In this document: positions 6,733-12,980 of the stretch, piece after piece | Layout of the letters: every line of letters starts with the position of its first letter | How positions within the stretch are numbered: position 1 is the first letter of the stretch | Program-made: the position numbers and the translations under genes | Origin: Akkermansiaceae bacterium | Lineage (GTDB): Bacteria; Verrucomicrobiota; Verrucomicrobiia; Verrucomicrobiales; Akkermansiaceae | Assembly: GCA_025457805.1 (NCBI GenBank) | Contig: JALOTR010000014.1 | Location: 1-12,980 of the forward strand | DNA length: 12,980 nucleotides | Direction: 5' to 3' | The notes under the pieces: generated by a model | The model's input: the letters and a program-made list of their open reading frames with translations, nothing else | Told to the model about the DNA's origin: nothing | The model's database searches: none

Positions 6733-7845
6733 ATGAGACCGCTCATTCTAACAGCCACGCTGATCGCCCTTTCCTCCTGCGGAAAAAAAGACCCCGCCGC
6801 CGGAGCCGCTCCACCCAACATGATGGATCGTGAGCAGGCGGTGGAAATGATGACCATCACGGTAATGCCCATGAAGGAAACAGTCGGCCTCGTCGGTAGC
6901 ATCGCCGCCAATGAAAGCGCCGAACTCCGCCCGGAAATCCCCGGCGTGATCAACTCCATCCACTTCGAGGAAGGAGCCGCCGTGAAAAAAGGCGATCTGC
7001 TTGCCAAGCTCGATACCCGCGAACTCGAAGCCCAACTCTCGGAAGCCCGCGCCGGATTCCTCCTTGCGGAACAAAATCTCAAGCGCAACCAAACGCTGTT
7101 AGAAGATGAAGCCGTCTCCAAACTGGAAGTGGATGCCGCGGTTGCCGATCATACCAAGCTCAAGGCCGCGATCGATCTGTTAGAAGTCCGCCTCGCAAAA
7201 TCCTCCATCATCGCACCCTTCGATGGAGTCGCCGGTGACCGCACGCTTTCCGTCGGCGATTATGTCACCTCACAATCCATCGTCACCACCGTCGATGACC
7301 TCTCACGCTTAAAAGTGGAAATGTCCGTGCCGGAAAGATATCTTCCCAACCTCAAATCCGGTACCACCTTCACCCTCCGCGCCGCCACCTCCGAAGAAGG
7401 CGGGGAAACTTCCGGAAAAGTGTATTTCGTTTCACCCCGCATCGATGAAGCCACGCGCTCCACGCTGGTGAAAGGTTATGTCACCGATCCACCGCCCTTC
7501 CTCAAGCCCGGCATGTTTGCCAATATCAACCTCGTGCACCGCACTGTGGAGGACGCGCTTGAGGTTCCGGAGACTTCCATCCTCTCCACCGCCCGTGGTA
7601 CGGTGATCATCGTACCTGAAGAAAAGGACGGCGCCAGCGTCGCCGCTTTCGTCCCTGTGAAAACCGGCCTGCGCGTTCCGGGATTCGTGCAGGTCAGCCA
7701 GGTAGGACCACCCATCAAGGCGGGTGACAAGATCGTTTCCTCTGGGGTCGGCGGCTTGATTCTCTTTCCCGGCGTGAAACTCAAAGCCGTAGATCCTGTC
7801 GTCAAACCCGGCATGCCAGAAGCCACAGACCGCAAGCTCGAATGA
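6733..7845 (+). CDS. RND efflux periplasmic adaptor (membrane fusion protein, AcrA/MexA-like lipoprotein)
   Basis: The 370-residue adaptor links the inner-membrane permease to the outer-membrane channel. A short lipoprotein signal ends in LSSC (Cys16). The lipoyl-like halves are ELRPEIPGVINSIHFEEGAAVKKGD and, after a helical hairpin (LSEARAGFLLAEQNLKRNQ to LKAAIDLLEVRLAKS), SIIAPFDGVAGDRTLSVGDYV. The beta-barrel and membrane-proximal domains follow (LKVEMSVPERYL, FLKPGMFANINL, VPETSIL). The start is ATG 6733. The frame is open far upstream, but that part is antisense-free overlap with the outer-membrane factor gene and has no protein character. Three TGTTAGA motifs fall in this gene (6747, 7097, 7178), each placing rare TTA or CTA leucine codons. 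The stop overlaps the permease ATG by four bases (ATGA), indicating translational coupling. Confidence 0.95.
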   Translation: MRPLILTATLIALSSCGKKDPAAGAAPPNMMDREQAVEMMTITVMPMKETVGLVGSIAANESAELRPEIPGVINSIHFEEGAAVKKGDLLAKLDTRELEAQLSEARAGFLLAEQNLKRNQTLLEDEAVSKLEVDAAVADHTKLKAAIDLLEVRLAKSSIIAPFDGVAGDRTLSVGDYVTSQSIVTTVDDLSRLKVEMSVPERYLPNLKSGTTFTLRAATSEEGGETSGKVYFVSPRIDEATRSTLVKGYVTDPPPFLKPGMFANINLVHRTVEDALEVPETSILSTARGTVIIVPEEKDGASVAAFVPVKTGLRVPGFVQVSQVGPPIKAGDKIVSSGVGGLILFPGVKLKAVDPVVKPGMPEATDRKLE

Positions 7846-10800
7846 TAGTTTCCGATACATCGATCAAACGCCCCGTGCTCACCATCGTGGGTGCGCTGAT
7901 CCTCATGCTGTTGGGCATTCTGTCCTTCCGCAATCTGCCGGTGCGCGAGTATCCGGACACGGACGTGCCCACGGTTTCCGTCACCACCGTCTATCGCGGT
8001 GCCTCGGCGGAAGTGGTGGAAAGCCGCATCACCGAGCCGCTGGAAGAACAACTCTCCGCCATCGATGGCATCCGTGTTCTGAAATCTTCCTCTGCGGAAC
8101 AGGCATCGCGCATCACCATCGAGTTCAATCTGGATCGCGATCCCGACGAGGCGGCAAACGATGTTCGTGACCGCGTAAGCCGTGCCCGCGACCGCCTGCC
8201 GGATGAGGTGGACGAACCGATCATCGCCAAGGAAGAAGCGGACGCCCAACCGGTCTTGTGGCTGACCTTCACTTCGGATCGATTCTCCCGCACCGAACTC
8301 ACGGATGTGGTCGATCGAATAGCGAAACAACGCATTCAAACCGTCCCCGGCGTGGGCACCATCTTCATCGGCGGCGAGCGCCGCTTTGCCATGCGGCTGT
8401 GGCTGGATCCGGACAAGCTCGCTTCCTATCAACTCACCACCACCGATGTGGAAAGCGCCTTGAGCGATCAAAACGTAGATGTTCCCGGCGGACGGATCGA
8501 ATCCTTCAACCGCGAGTTCACTGTCAGAACCCAGGGCGAACTCGCCAACGCCGCCGCCTTCGAAGAACTGATCATCGCCACCCGTGGCAACAGCCAGATC
8601 AAACTCAAGGACGTAGGCCGAGCGGAACTGGGCTCTGAAGATTATCGCACCCGCACCTATTTCAACGGCGTGCCCACCGTCGGTCTGGGCGTTGTTAGAC
8701 AATCGAAATCCAATCTGCTCGAAGTGGCGGATGGCGTGAAGAAACTCATCCCCACCATCGAGTCGGAGCTGCCGGATGGCATCAAGGTGGAGGTCGGATA
8801 TGATAGTTCGGTGTTCGTGCAGCGCTCAGTGGACGAAGTATATAACACCTTCATCGAGGCCTTCATCATCGTCATCATTGTGATCTTCGTCTTCCTGCGC
8901 GATTGGCGTGCGGTATTCATTCCCATCACCGCCATTCCGATTTCGATCATCGGCACCTTTGCCATCATTTCCGCGCTCGGCTTTTCTATCAACATCCTCA
9001 CCCTGCTCGCCCTCGTCCTTGCCATCGGTTTGGTGGTGGATGATGCGATCGTGATGTTGGAAAACATTTATCGCCGCATCGAGGAAGGCGAGACACGGAT
9101 CCAGGCCTCGGTGCTCGGAGCAAGACAGGTGGCGTTCGCCATCATTGCCACCACGCTCACGCTGGCCGCCGTGTTCCTGCCCGTGGCTTTCCAATCCGGT
9201 TCCACCGGGCGCTTGTTCTATGAGTTTGGTTTCTCCCTCGCCGTGGCGGTGATGGTATCCATGGTGGTGTCGCTCACGGTCACGCCCATGCTTTCCTCGA
9301 TCATGCTGAAAGGCGCGGATCCGGAAACCGGGCATCTTCCGCATGGTTGGTTGTATCGCGTGACCGAGCCGTTCTTCGTTCTGGTCAACCGCGTCTTCGG
9401 TTCCGTGCTCCGCGTCACCATGAAGGCATGGCCGCTGGTGATCATTCTAACAGCCGGCTTCCTTGCGCTGGCACCGATGGCCTACAAGGGCCTGCAAAAG
9501 GAACTCACGCCGATGGAAGACCGTGGCAGTTTCATCTCCATCTTCAGCGGTCCGCTTGGCTCGCATCCGGATTATACTTTCAACTATGTCAACAAGATGG
9601 CCGGCGTGATCGAACGCCAGCCGGAGTTGGAACGATACTTCTCCGCCACCGCCCTCGCTCGTGGCGGTCCCGGTTCCGGCAATCAGGGCCTGGTCTTTTC
9701 CACGCTCAAGCCATGGGAAGATCGCGACAAATCCACGCAGGACATCGTCGCGGAAATCAATGGCACCTATGCCGCGGAAGTGACCGGCGGTCTTGCATTC
9801 GCCATCATTCCCAATCCACTGGGCAACCGCAGCTTCAGCGAAAGTTTCCAGTTGGTGCTGCAAGGCAGTGATTTCGACAAACTGCAACAATATGGCGAGG
9901 AAATCCTCACCAAAATGCGCGCCAGCGGCACCTTCGAAGGCGCGCGCTCGGAACCAAAGACCGACAAACCCCAGCTCGATGTGAGCATCGACCGCGCCCG
10001 CGCCGCCGACCTCGGCATCCCCGTCGCCCGCATCGCCGCCACACTGGAATCACTCTTCGGCGGACGCCAAGTGACCCAATACAAACAGGAAAGCCGCCAA
10101 TATGATGTCATCGTCCAAGTGGAGGACAAGGCACGCCTCACTCCATCGGATCTCGGAAAAGTCTATGTGCGTTCGGACCGCGGCGGCCTCGTGCAGTTGT
10201 CCAATGTGGTGACGCAGAAGGAAACCATCACACCGGAAGAATATCCCCACTTCAACCGCCTTCGCTCGATCACCGTCAAAGCCCGCCTCGCCCCTGGCAA
10301 AACCATTGGCGATGGCGTGGATTTCATCGCCGATGTCGCGCCGGGCATCCTGCCGGAAGGATATAACTATACTTGGGATGGCGAAACCCGCGAGTATGTG
10401 GAAAGCGCCAGCGATACCTTGCAATTGTTTGCGCTGGGCTTGCTGTTCACCTTCCTGATTCTTGCCGCGCAGTTCGAGAGCTGGGTCCATCCGGTCACTA
10501 TCTTCACCGGCGTCGCCCTCGCCCTCACCGGCGGAGTCATCACGCTCTATGCCTCCCGCTTCTGGGGCATCCCGATGACCAACAACCTGTTCGCGCAGTT
10601 TGGTTTGATCCTGCTCATCGGGCTCATCGCCAAAAACGGGATTCTTATCGTGGAATTTGCCAATCAACTGCAGCTCGAAGGCAAAGAATGTTTCGACGCC
10701 GTCTGGGAAGCCACCACCCTTCGCTTCCGCCCCATTCTCATGACCTCCATCGCCACCATCGGCGGCACCCTGCCGCTTGCCTTGGCCAGCGGTGCCGGTG

Positions 10801-11000
10801 CGGAATCCCGCAACCCGCTCGGCGTGGTCGTGGTCGGCGGCATGTCGATCGCTACCGTGCTCACCTTGTTTGTGGTACCCGTCTTCTATCTCACCTTCGA
10901 TTGGCTAGTCCGCAAAATCACCGGCCACTCCAGCGCCCAAGGCCTCCGCCGCGCCGCCCGCGTTGAGGAAGAAGTGGAAGCGGCTGGCAAGCCTGCATGA
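7842..11000 (+). CDS. RND efflux inner-membrane permease, HAE-1 (AcrB-like) family
   Basis: This 1052-residue protein has the full length and topology of AcrB-type drug/proton antiporters: a first membrane helix (RPVLTIVGALILMLLGILSF), a large porter loop, helices 2-6, a second large loop and helices 8-12. Proton-relay residues are all present: Asp400-Asp401 in GLVVDDAIVMLEN (AcrB D407/D408) and Lys931 in GLIAKNGILIVEFANQ (AcrB K940). The ESRITEPLEEQLSAIDGI segment is typical of the HAE-1 porter domain. The pump therefore looks functional and is expected to export hydrophobic or amphiphilic compounds; the substrate cannot be predicted. It is the last gene of the operon. A long T-rich stretch (11107-11120) after the repeat element at 11042-11106 may end the transcript. 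Two TGTTAGA motifs lie at 8693-8699 (rare AGA arginine codon) and 9446-9452 (CTA leucine). Confidence 0.97.
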   Translation: MIVSDTSIKRPVLTIVGALILMLLGILSFRNLPVREYPDTDVPTVSVTTVYRGASAEVVESRITEPLEEQLSAIDGIRVLKSSSAEQASRITIEFNLDRDPDEAANDVRDRVSRARDRLPDEVDEPIIAKEEADAQPVLWLTFTSDRFSRTELTDVVDRIAKQRIQTVPGVGTIFIGGERRFAMRLWLDPDKLASYQLTTTDVESALSDQNVDVPGGRIESFNREFTVRTQGELANAAAFEELIIATRGNSQIKLKDVGRAELGSEDYRTRTYFNGVPTVGLGVVRQSKSNLLEVADGVKKLIPTIESELPDGIKVEVGYDSSVFVQRSVDEVYNTFIEAFIIVIIVIFVFLRDWRAVFIPITAIPISIIGTFAIISALGFSINILTLLALVLAIGLVVDDAIVMLENIYRRIEEGETRIQASVLGARQVAFAIIATTLTLAAVFLPVAFQSGSTGRLFYEFGFSLAVAVMVSMVVSLTVTPMLSSIMLKGADPETGHLPHGWLYRVTEPFFVLVNRVFGSVLRVTMKAWPLVIILTAGFLALAPMAYKGLQKELTPMEDRGSFISIFSGPLGSHPDYTFNYVNKMAGVIERQPELERYFSATALARGGPGSGNQGLVFSTLKPWEDRDKSTQDIVAEINGTYAAEVTGGLAFAIIPNPLGNRSFSESFQLVLQGSDFDKLQQYGEEILTKMRASGTFEGARSEPKTDKPQLDVSIDRARAADLGIPVARIAATLESLFGGRQVTQYKQESRQYDVIVQVEDKARLTPSDLGKVYVRSDRGGLVQLSNVVTQKETITPEEYPHFNRLRSITVKARLAPGKTIGDGVDFIADVAPGILPEGYNYTWDGETREYVESASDTLQLFALGLLFTFLILAAQFESWVHPVTIFTGVALALTGGVITLYASRFWGIPMTNNLFAQFGLILLIGLIAKNGILIVEFANQLQLEGKECFDAVWEATTLRFRPILMTSIATIGGTLPLALASGAGAESRNPLGVVVVGGMSIATVLTLFVVPVFYLTFDWLVRKITGHSSAQGLRRAARVEEEVEAAGKPA

Positions 11001-11041
11001 GCGAGTGTGGGAGGTAAGTCGATGCAGACTTCCGGCTTTTT

Positions 11042-11106
11042 AACCACTGAAGGTACTGAGGAGATTTCTATATCTCATATTCGTCCGATTCGTATGATTC
11101 GTGGTG
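11042..11106. repeat. 9-nt-period intergenic repeat element, copy C, with central hairpin
   Basis: The element starts AACCACTGAAGG and ends in three clear nonamers, TTCGTCCGA, TTCGTATGA and TTCGTGGTG, so the outer ends are AACCAC and GTGGTG. The middle holds a small palindrome, GAGAT-TTCTAT-ATCTC. It occupies the gap between the convergent permease and OmpA-family genes and is followed on the plus strand by a T-rich run (11107-11120). It may act as the pump operon's terminator. It is related in period and wording to the elements at 3303-3330 and 3705-3820. Confidence 0.65.
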
Positions 11107-11163
11107 CCTTTTTTCCTTTTCAGATAGAAGAGCAGCCGCAGGTTCTCGAATCCAACAACAGCC

Positions 11164-12504
11164 TCACTCCACCGGTTCAGCCTTCAAGGGTTGGTTCTCG
11201 ACCGGTGCGGCTTTGGGGACTTCCGGCAGCGGTTGGAGGATTTCCTCCGGCACGGGATCCGCACGTGGAGCGACAGGAACCGCCTGAGGTGGAACCGGCT
11301 CGGCCCTCGGTGCGGGTGGTGCTTCCTCGACTGGGAGGGCGCGTCTCGGCTTGATCAAAACCGCCTGCGGTGGCTCTGCAGCAGGGGCGGGCTCTGCAAT
11401 TGGCGTAGCCACCGGAGCAGGTGCTTCCTCCACCACGGCCGCCTTCTTGGGCACGATCTTCATCTGCTCTTCAGTCGGCGGAGTTTTCCGCATCCGGATT
11501 TCCACGCGGCGGTTGGCCGATTGCTCTTCAGGAGTGCCGGTGGTGACTAGCGGCGCATATCTTCCGAATCCGCGGGTGATGATTTTGGAGGCATCCATCC
11601 GCATTGATTCGATGAGATAACTTTTCACCGCCTCCGCGCGTCGCATCGAAAGGTTGAGGTTGAATTCATCCCCACCCACCAGGTCCGTGTGGCCCTCGAT
11701 CCAGCAGTAAAGCTCCGGATTGCGATCCATCAGCAAGGCGAGTTTCATCAAACCGACCTTGGCGTTTTCGCGCAGCTCCGAACTGTTGAACTCAAACAAC
11801 AAATCGCTCGGCAACATGGTTTTCTTCGCCAGCAGAATGTTCGGTGGCAGATCAAGCAGATCGTCCAAAGTGGCGATGCCATCCAGCGCGCCGTCCTCGA
11901 CCTTGCCGTTGGCTCCTTTTTTGATCAGGTCGTCGGTGAATTTTCCCAACTCATTGTCATCCACCTGCACCGCGCCGGGGTCCACGGTCACTTGGCCGAC
12001 TTCCGCCGGTTTCAAACGCTCCGGCTCGCTGCCGAACTCCGGGAGATCGGCATCCACCTCGAAGCCGGTGGACAAATCCATCGCCACCGCCGTCGGGTCC
12101 CCCTCCGCTGCGGGGTTTTTCATTTGGAGCGCATAACTCGCCTCATCGATCTCCGGCTTGATGTCGATATCCTGGTTCTTGGGCAGCGCATCGAGCAAAT
12201 CGATCTCTTCCATCAGCGAGGCGCTGTCGGGCGATGGCTGGACGATATCCTCCGGCGGCAAGGCTTCCTCGATGTCCATCGGCTGCACTTCCACGCGCTG
12301 GACGTTCACATTTCCGGTGTTGAGCTCGCGTGCTTGTTCAAATTGCAGCGCGATTTTCATGCGATCCAGCGCAAGGAAAACCGCCACATGCAGGAGAATC
12401 GACAACAGCATGGCCACTGCCGCCCACCAACCAAGGTGCTCCGGACCGGGCAGGCGGTAGGTCCTGCCCCCCCGCATGTCGCTCCATGAATAACCCTCGG
12501 CCAT
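11164..12504 (-). CDS. inner-membrane-anchored OmpA-domain protein with TonB-like SxxxH helix and proline-rich tail
   Basis: The 446-residue product has four parts. A short N-terminal cytoplasmic segment leads to one membrane helix (about 26-46, WWAAVAMLLSILLHVAVFLAL) containing Ser35-x3-His39. That SxxxH pattern is the one TonB uses to engage ExbB/ExbD. Next is an acidic, probably disordered stretch (about 60-230). The OmpA-like peptidoglycan-binding domain (about 235-340) shows GHTD (271-274), LSMRRAEAVKSYL and SANRRVEIRM, the residues that hold diaminopimelate. The last ~106 residues are Pro/Ala/Glu-rich repeats. The protein likely spans from the inner membrane to the cell wall. A consensus promoter lies directly upstream, so the ATG at 12504 may be leaderless. 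ATG at 12477, preceded by GGAG, is an alternative start that keeps the helix intact. No ExbB/ExbD genes are in this window. Confidence 0.88.
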   Translation of the reverse strand: MAEGYSWSDMRGGRTYRLPGPEHLGWWAAVAMLLSILLHVAVFLALDRMKIALQFEQARELNTGNVNVQRVEVQPMDIEEALPPEDIVQPSPDSASLMEEIDLLDALPKNQDIDIKPEIDEASYALQMKNPAAEGDPTAVAMDLSTGFEVDADLPEFGSEPERLKPAEVGQVTVDPGAVQVDDNELGKFTDDLIKKGANGKVEDGALDGIATLDDLLDLPPNILLAKKTMLPSDLLFEFNSSELRENAKVGLMKLALLMDRNPELYCWIEGHTDLVGGDEFNLNLSMRRAEAVKSYLIESMRMDASKIITRGFGRYAPLVTTGTPEEQSANRRVEIRMRKTPPTEEQMKIVPKKAAVVEEAPAPVATPIAEPAPAAEPPQAVLIKPRRALPVEEAPPAPRAEPVPPQAVPVAPRADPVPEEILQPLPEVPKAAPVENQPLKAEPVE

Positions 12505-12510
12505 GCAGGG

Positions 12511-12538
12511 ATTATACGCCGCTCTAACGTGCTGGCAA
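12511..12538 (-). promoter_or_regulatory. strong sigma-70-type promoter for the OmpA-domain gene
   Basis: On the minus strand TTGCCA (12533-12538) and a perfect TATAAT (12511-12516) are separated by 16 bp. Six bases lie between TATAAT and the ATG at 12504, so the expected transcription start coincides with the start codon. This predicts a leaderless mRNA, or translation from the later ATG at 12477. A CGTTAGA variant of the recurring heptamer lies in the spacer. Confidence 0.65.
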
Positions 12539-12566
12539 TCCCGGGGATTCTCATTATTCTGGGGTC

Positions 12567-12581
12567 TGGCACCCCGTGTGC
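12567..12581 (+). promoter_or_regulatory. possible sigma-54-type promoter for the histone-like gene
   Basis: TGGCAC at 12567-12572 and TGC ending at 12581 place GG and GC exactly 12 bp apart, as in -24/-12 elements. It deviates from the consensus at two positions. The predicted start would lie about 15-20 bp before the ATG at 12610. The same bases overlap a GGGGT-CTGGC-ACCCC hairpin (12561-12575), so this is only a candidate, and no enhancer site was recognised. Confidence 0.25.
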
Positions 12582-12609
12582 TGAAACACCATTCAACCTT
12601 CACAGAATC

Positions 12610-12930
12610 ATGGCTGCGAAAAAGACTGCTAAGAAAACGACCGAATCCGCCCCTGCCGATTCGGCCCCGACACCGGCTCCCGTTGCCAAAAAGGCTGCCA
12701 AGAAAGCTCCGGCAAAAAAGGCCGCCGCGCCCAAAGAGCCCGCAACTCCCAAGGCCACCAAGGCACCGAAGGCGGCCGCTCCAGCGAAGCCCGCTCCCGC
12801 CTCCACCGCCAAAGCCTCCCCGGACGCCATCGCCCGCGCCGCTTATCTCAACTACCGCCGCCGCGTGGAACAAGGCCTGCCCGGCGATTCCCATGGCGAT
12901 TGGGTGGAAGCGGAACGCCAGCTCGGGTGA
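12610..12930 (+). CDS. histone H1-like basic tail fused to a DUF2934-type domain
   Basis: This small protein has 106 residues. Residues 1 to about 70 are almost only Lys, Ala, Pro, Thr and Ser, with repeats of the KKAAKKAPAKK kind that resemble eukaryotic H1 tails and bacterial histone-like AlgP/HctB tails. The C-terminal ~35 residues (AIARAAYLNYRRRVEQGLPG, then DWVEAERQL) match the short DUF2934 pattern: an aromatic helix, a Gly/His turn and DW..AE. The basic tail probably binds DNA or RNA without sequence preference, in the cytoplasm. The DUF2934 function is unknown. ATG at 12610 is the clear start; upstream frame extension has a different composition. The gene is divergent from the OmpA-domain gene. 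No Shine-Dalgarno site is seen. Confidence 0.85.
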   Translation: MAAKKTAKKTTESAPADSAPTPAPVAKKAAKKAPAKKAAAPKEPATPKATKAPKAAAPAKPAPASTAKASPDAIARAAYLNYRRRVEQGLPGDSHGDWVEAERQLG

Positions 12931-12980
12931 TTGCGGGCCACGCCCCGGCTTCCTGAAATTTCCACCTCCCCGCCGGTTCC

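Larger units (their letters stand above)
17..9452. repeat. dispersed heptamer TGTTAGA, ten copies
   Basis: Exact copies on the plus strand are at 17-23, 313-319, 1095-1101, 5211-5217, 7097-7103, 7178-7184 and 8693-8699. Copies on the minus strand (TCTAACA in the given strand) are at 539-545, 6747-6753 and 9446-9452. The preceding base, read in motif orientation, is always C or T. A CGTTAGA variant is at 12523-12529. The coordinates given here only bracket the set; the bases between are unrelated. Confidence 0.8.

Noticed and set aside
7476..8702. 408-codon open minus-strand frame opposite the adaptor and permease
   Set aside because: It is the antisense of two strongly supported genes, with no recognisable motif.
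11689..12489. 266-codon plus-strand frame
   Set aside because: Antisense to the OmpA-domain gene, which has clear family motifs.
12505..12894. Upstream extension of the OmpA-domain frame
   Set aside because: The part beyond 12504 is Gly/Ser/Arg-rich antisense of the histone-like gene, and the promoter lies within it.
12931..12980. Right edge after the histone-like gene
   Set aside because: Fifty bases without a recognisable gene start, hairpin with T-run or repeat.
1..12980. CRISPR arrays, transposase genes, integrase/att sites, phage genes
   Set aside because: No regularly spaced identical repeats, no DDE or recombinase motifs, and no phage-type proteins were seen.

Overview
The window looks like a chromosomal segment from a GC-rich, diderm bacterium, most likely a member of the Verrucomicrobiota (Luteolibacter/Haloferula-like). 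This is inferred from several signs: a lysine/alanine-rich histone-like protein ending in a DUF2934-type domain, a YebC of the 'MGRAFE' type, outer-membrane lipoproteins, weak use of Shine-Dalgarno sites, and intergenic elements with a 9-nt internal period. No rRNA or marker gene is present to prove the assignment.

Layout. Positions 1-93 are the probable 3' end of an unidentified gene, followed by an NAD-dependent sugar epimerase/dehydratase (114-1100, +). It converges, six bases apart, on rnc (RNase III, 1107-1796, -), which lies downstream of a tRNA-His (1862-1938, -). Next is a small minus-strand pair of visibly lower GC: an N-terminally truncated HEXXH zinc-protease fragment (3046-3327) and a signal-peptide/C-terminal-anchor protein of unknown function (2110-3042). 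A small conserved-looking plus-strand gene (3400-3687) converges on yebC (3836-4546, -) across a long imperfect inverted repeat.

The centre is an efflux locus. A TetR-type repressor gene (4620-5228, -) is divergent from a complete tripartite RND pump in the order outer-membrane factor (5297-6703), membrane-fusion lipoprotein (6733-7845) and HAE-1 permease (7842-11000). The divergent spacer carries a strong triple half-site operator, so the repressor probably controls both itself and the pump. The permease is translationally coupled to the fusion protein through an ATGA overlap.

The right end holds an inner-membrane OmpA-domain protein (11164-12504, -). It has a TonB-like SxxxH transmembrane helix and a promoter so close to the ATG that the mRNA may be leaderless. 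It is divergent from a histone-H1-like/DUF2934 protein (12610-12930, +).

Two signals cut across genes. (1) The heptamer TGTTAGA occurs ten times on the two strands combined, more than ten times chance for this base composition. It almost always forces rare Leu/Arg codons inside genes. (2) A class of intergenic elements built from diverged 9-nt units, typically bounded by AACCAC...GTGGTT, sits in both larger convergent gene gaps and exactly at the truncation point of the protease fragment. These two are the most promising candidates for something undescribed.
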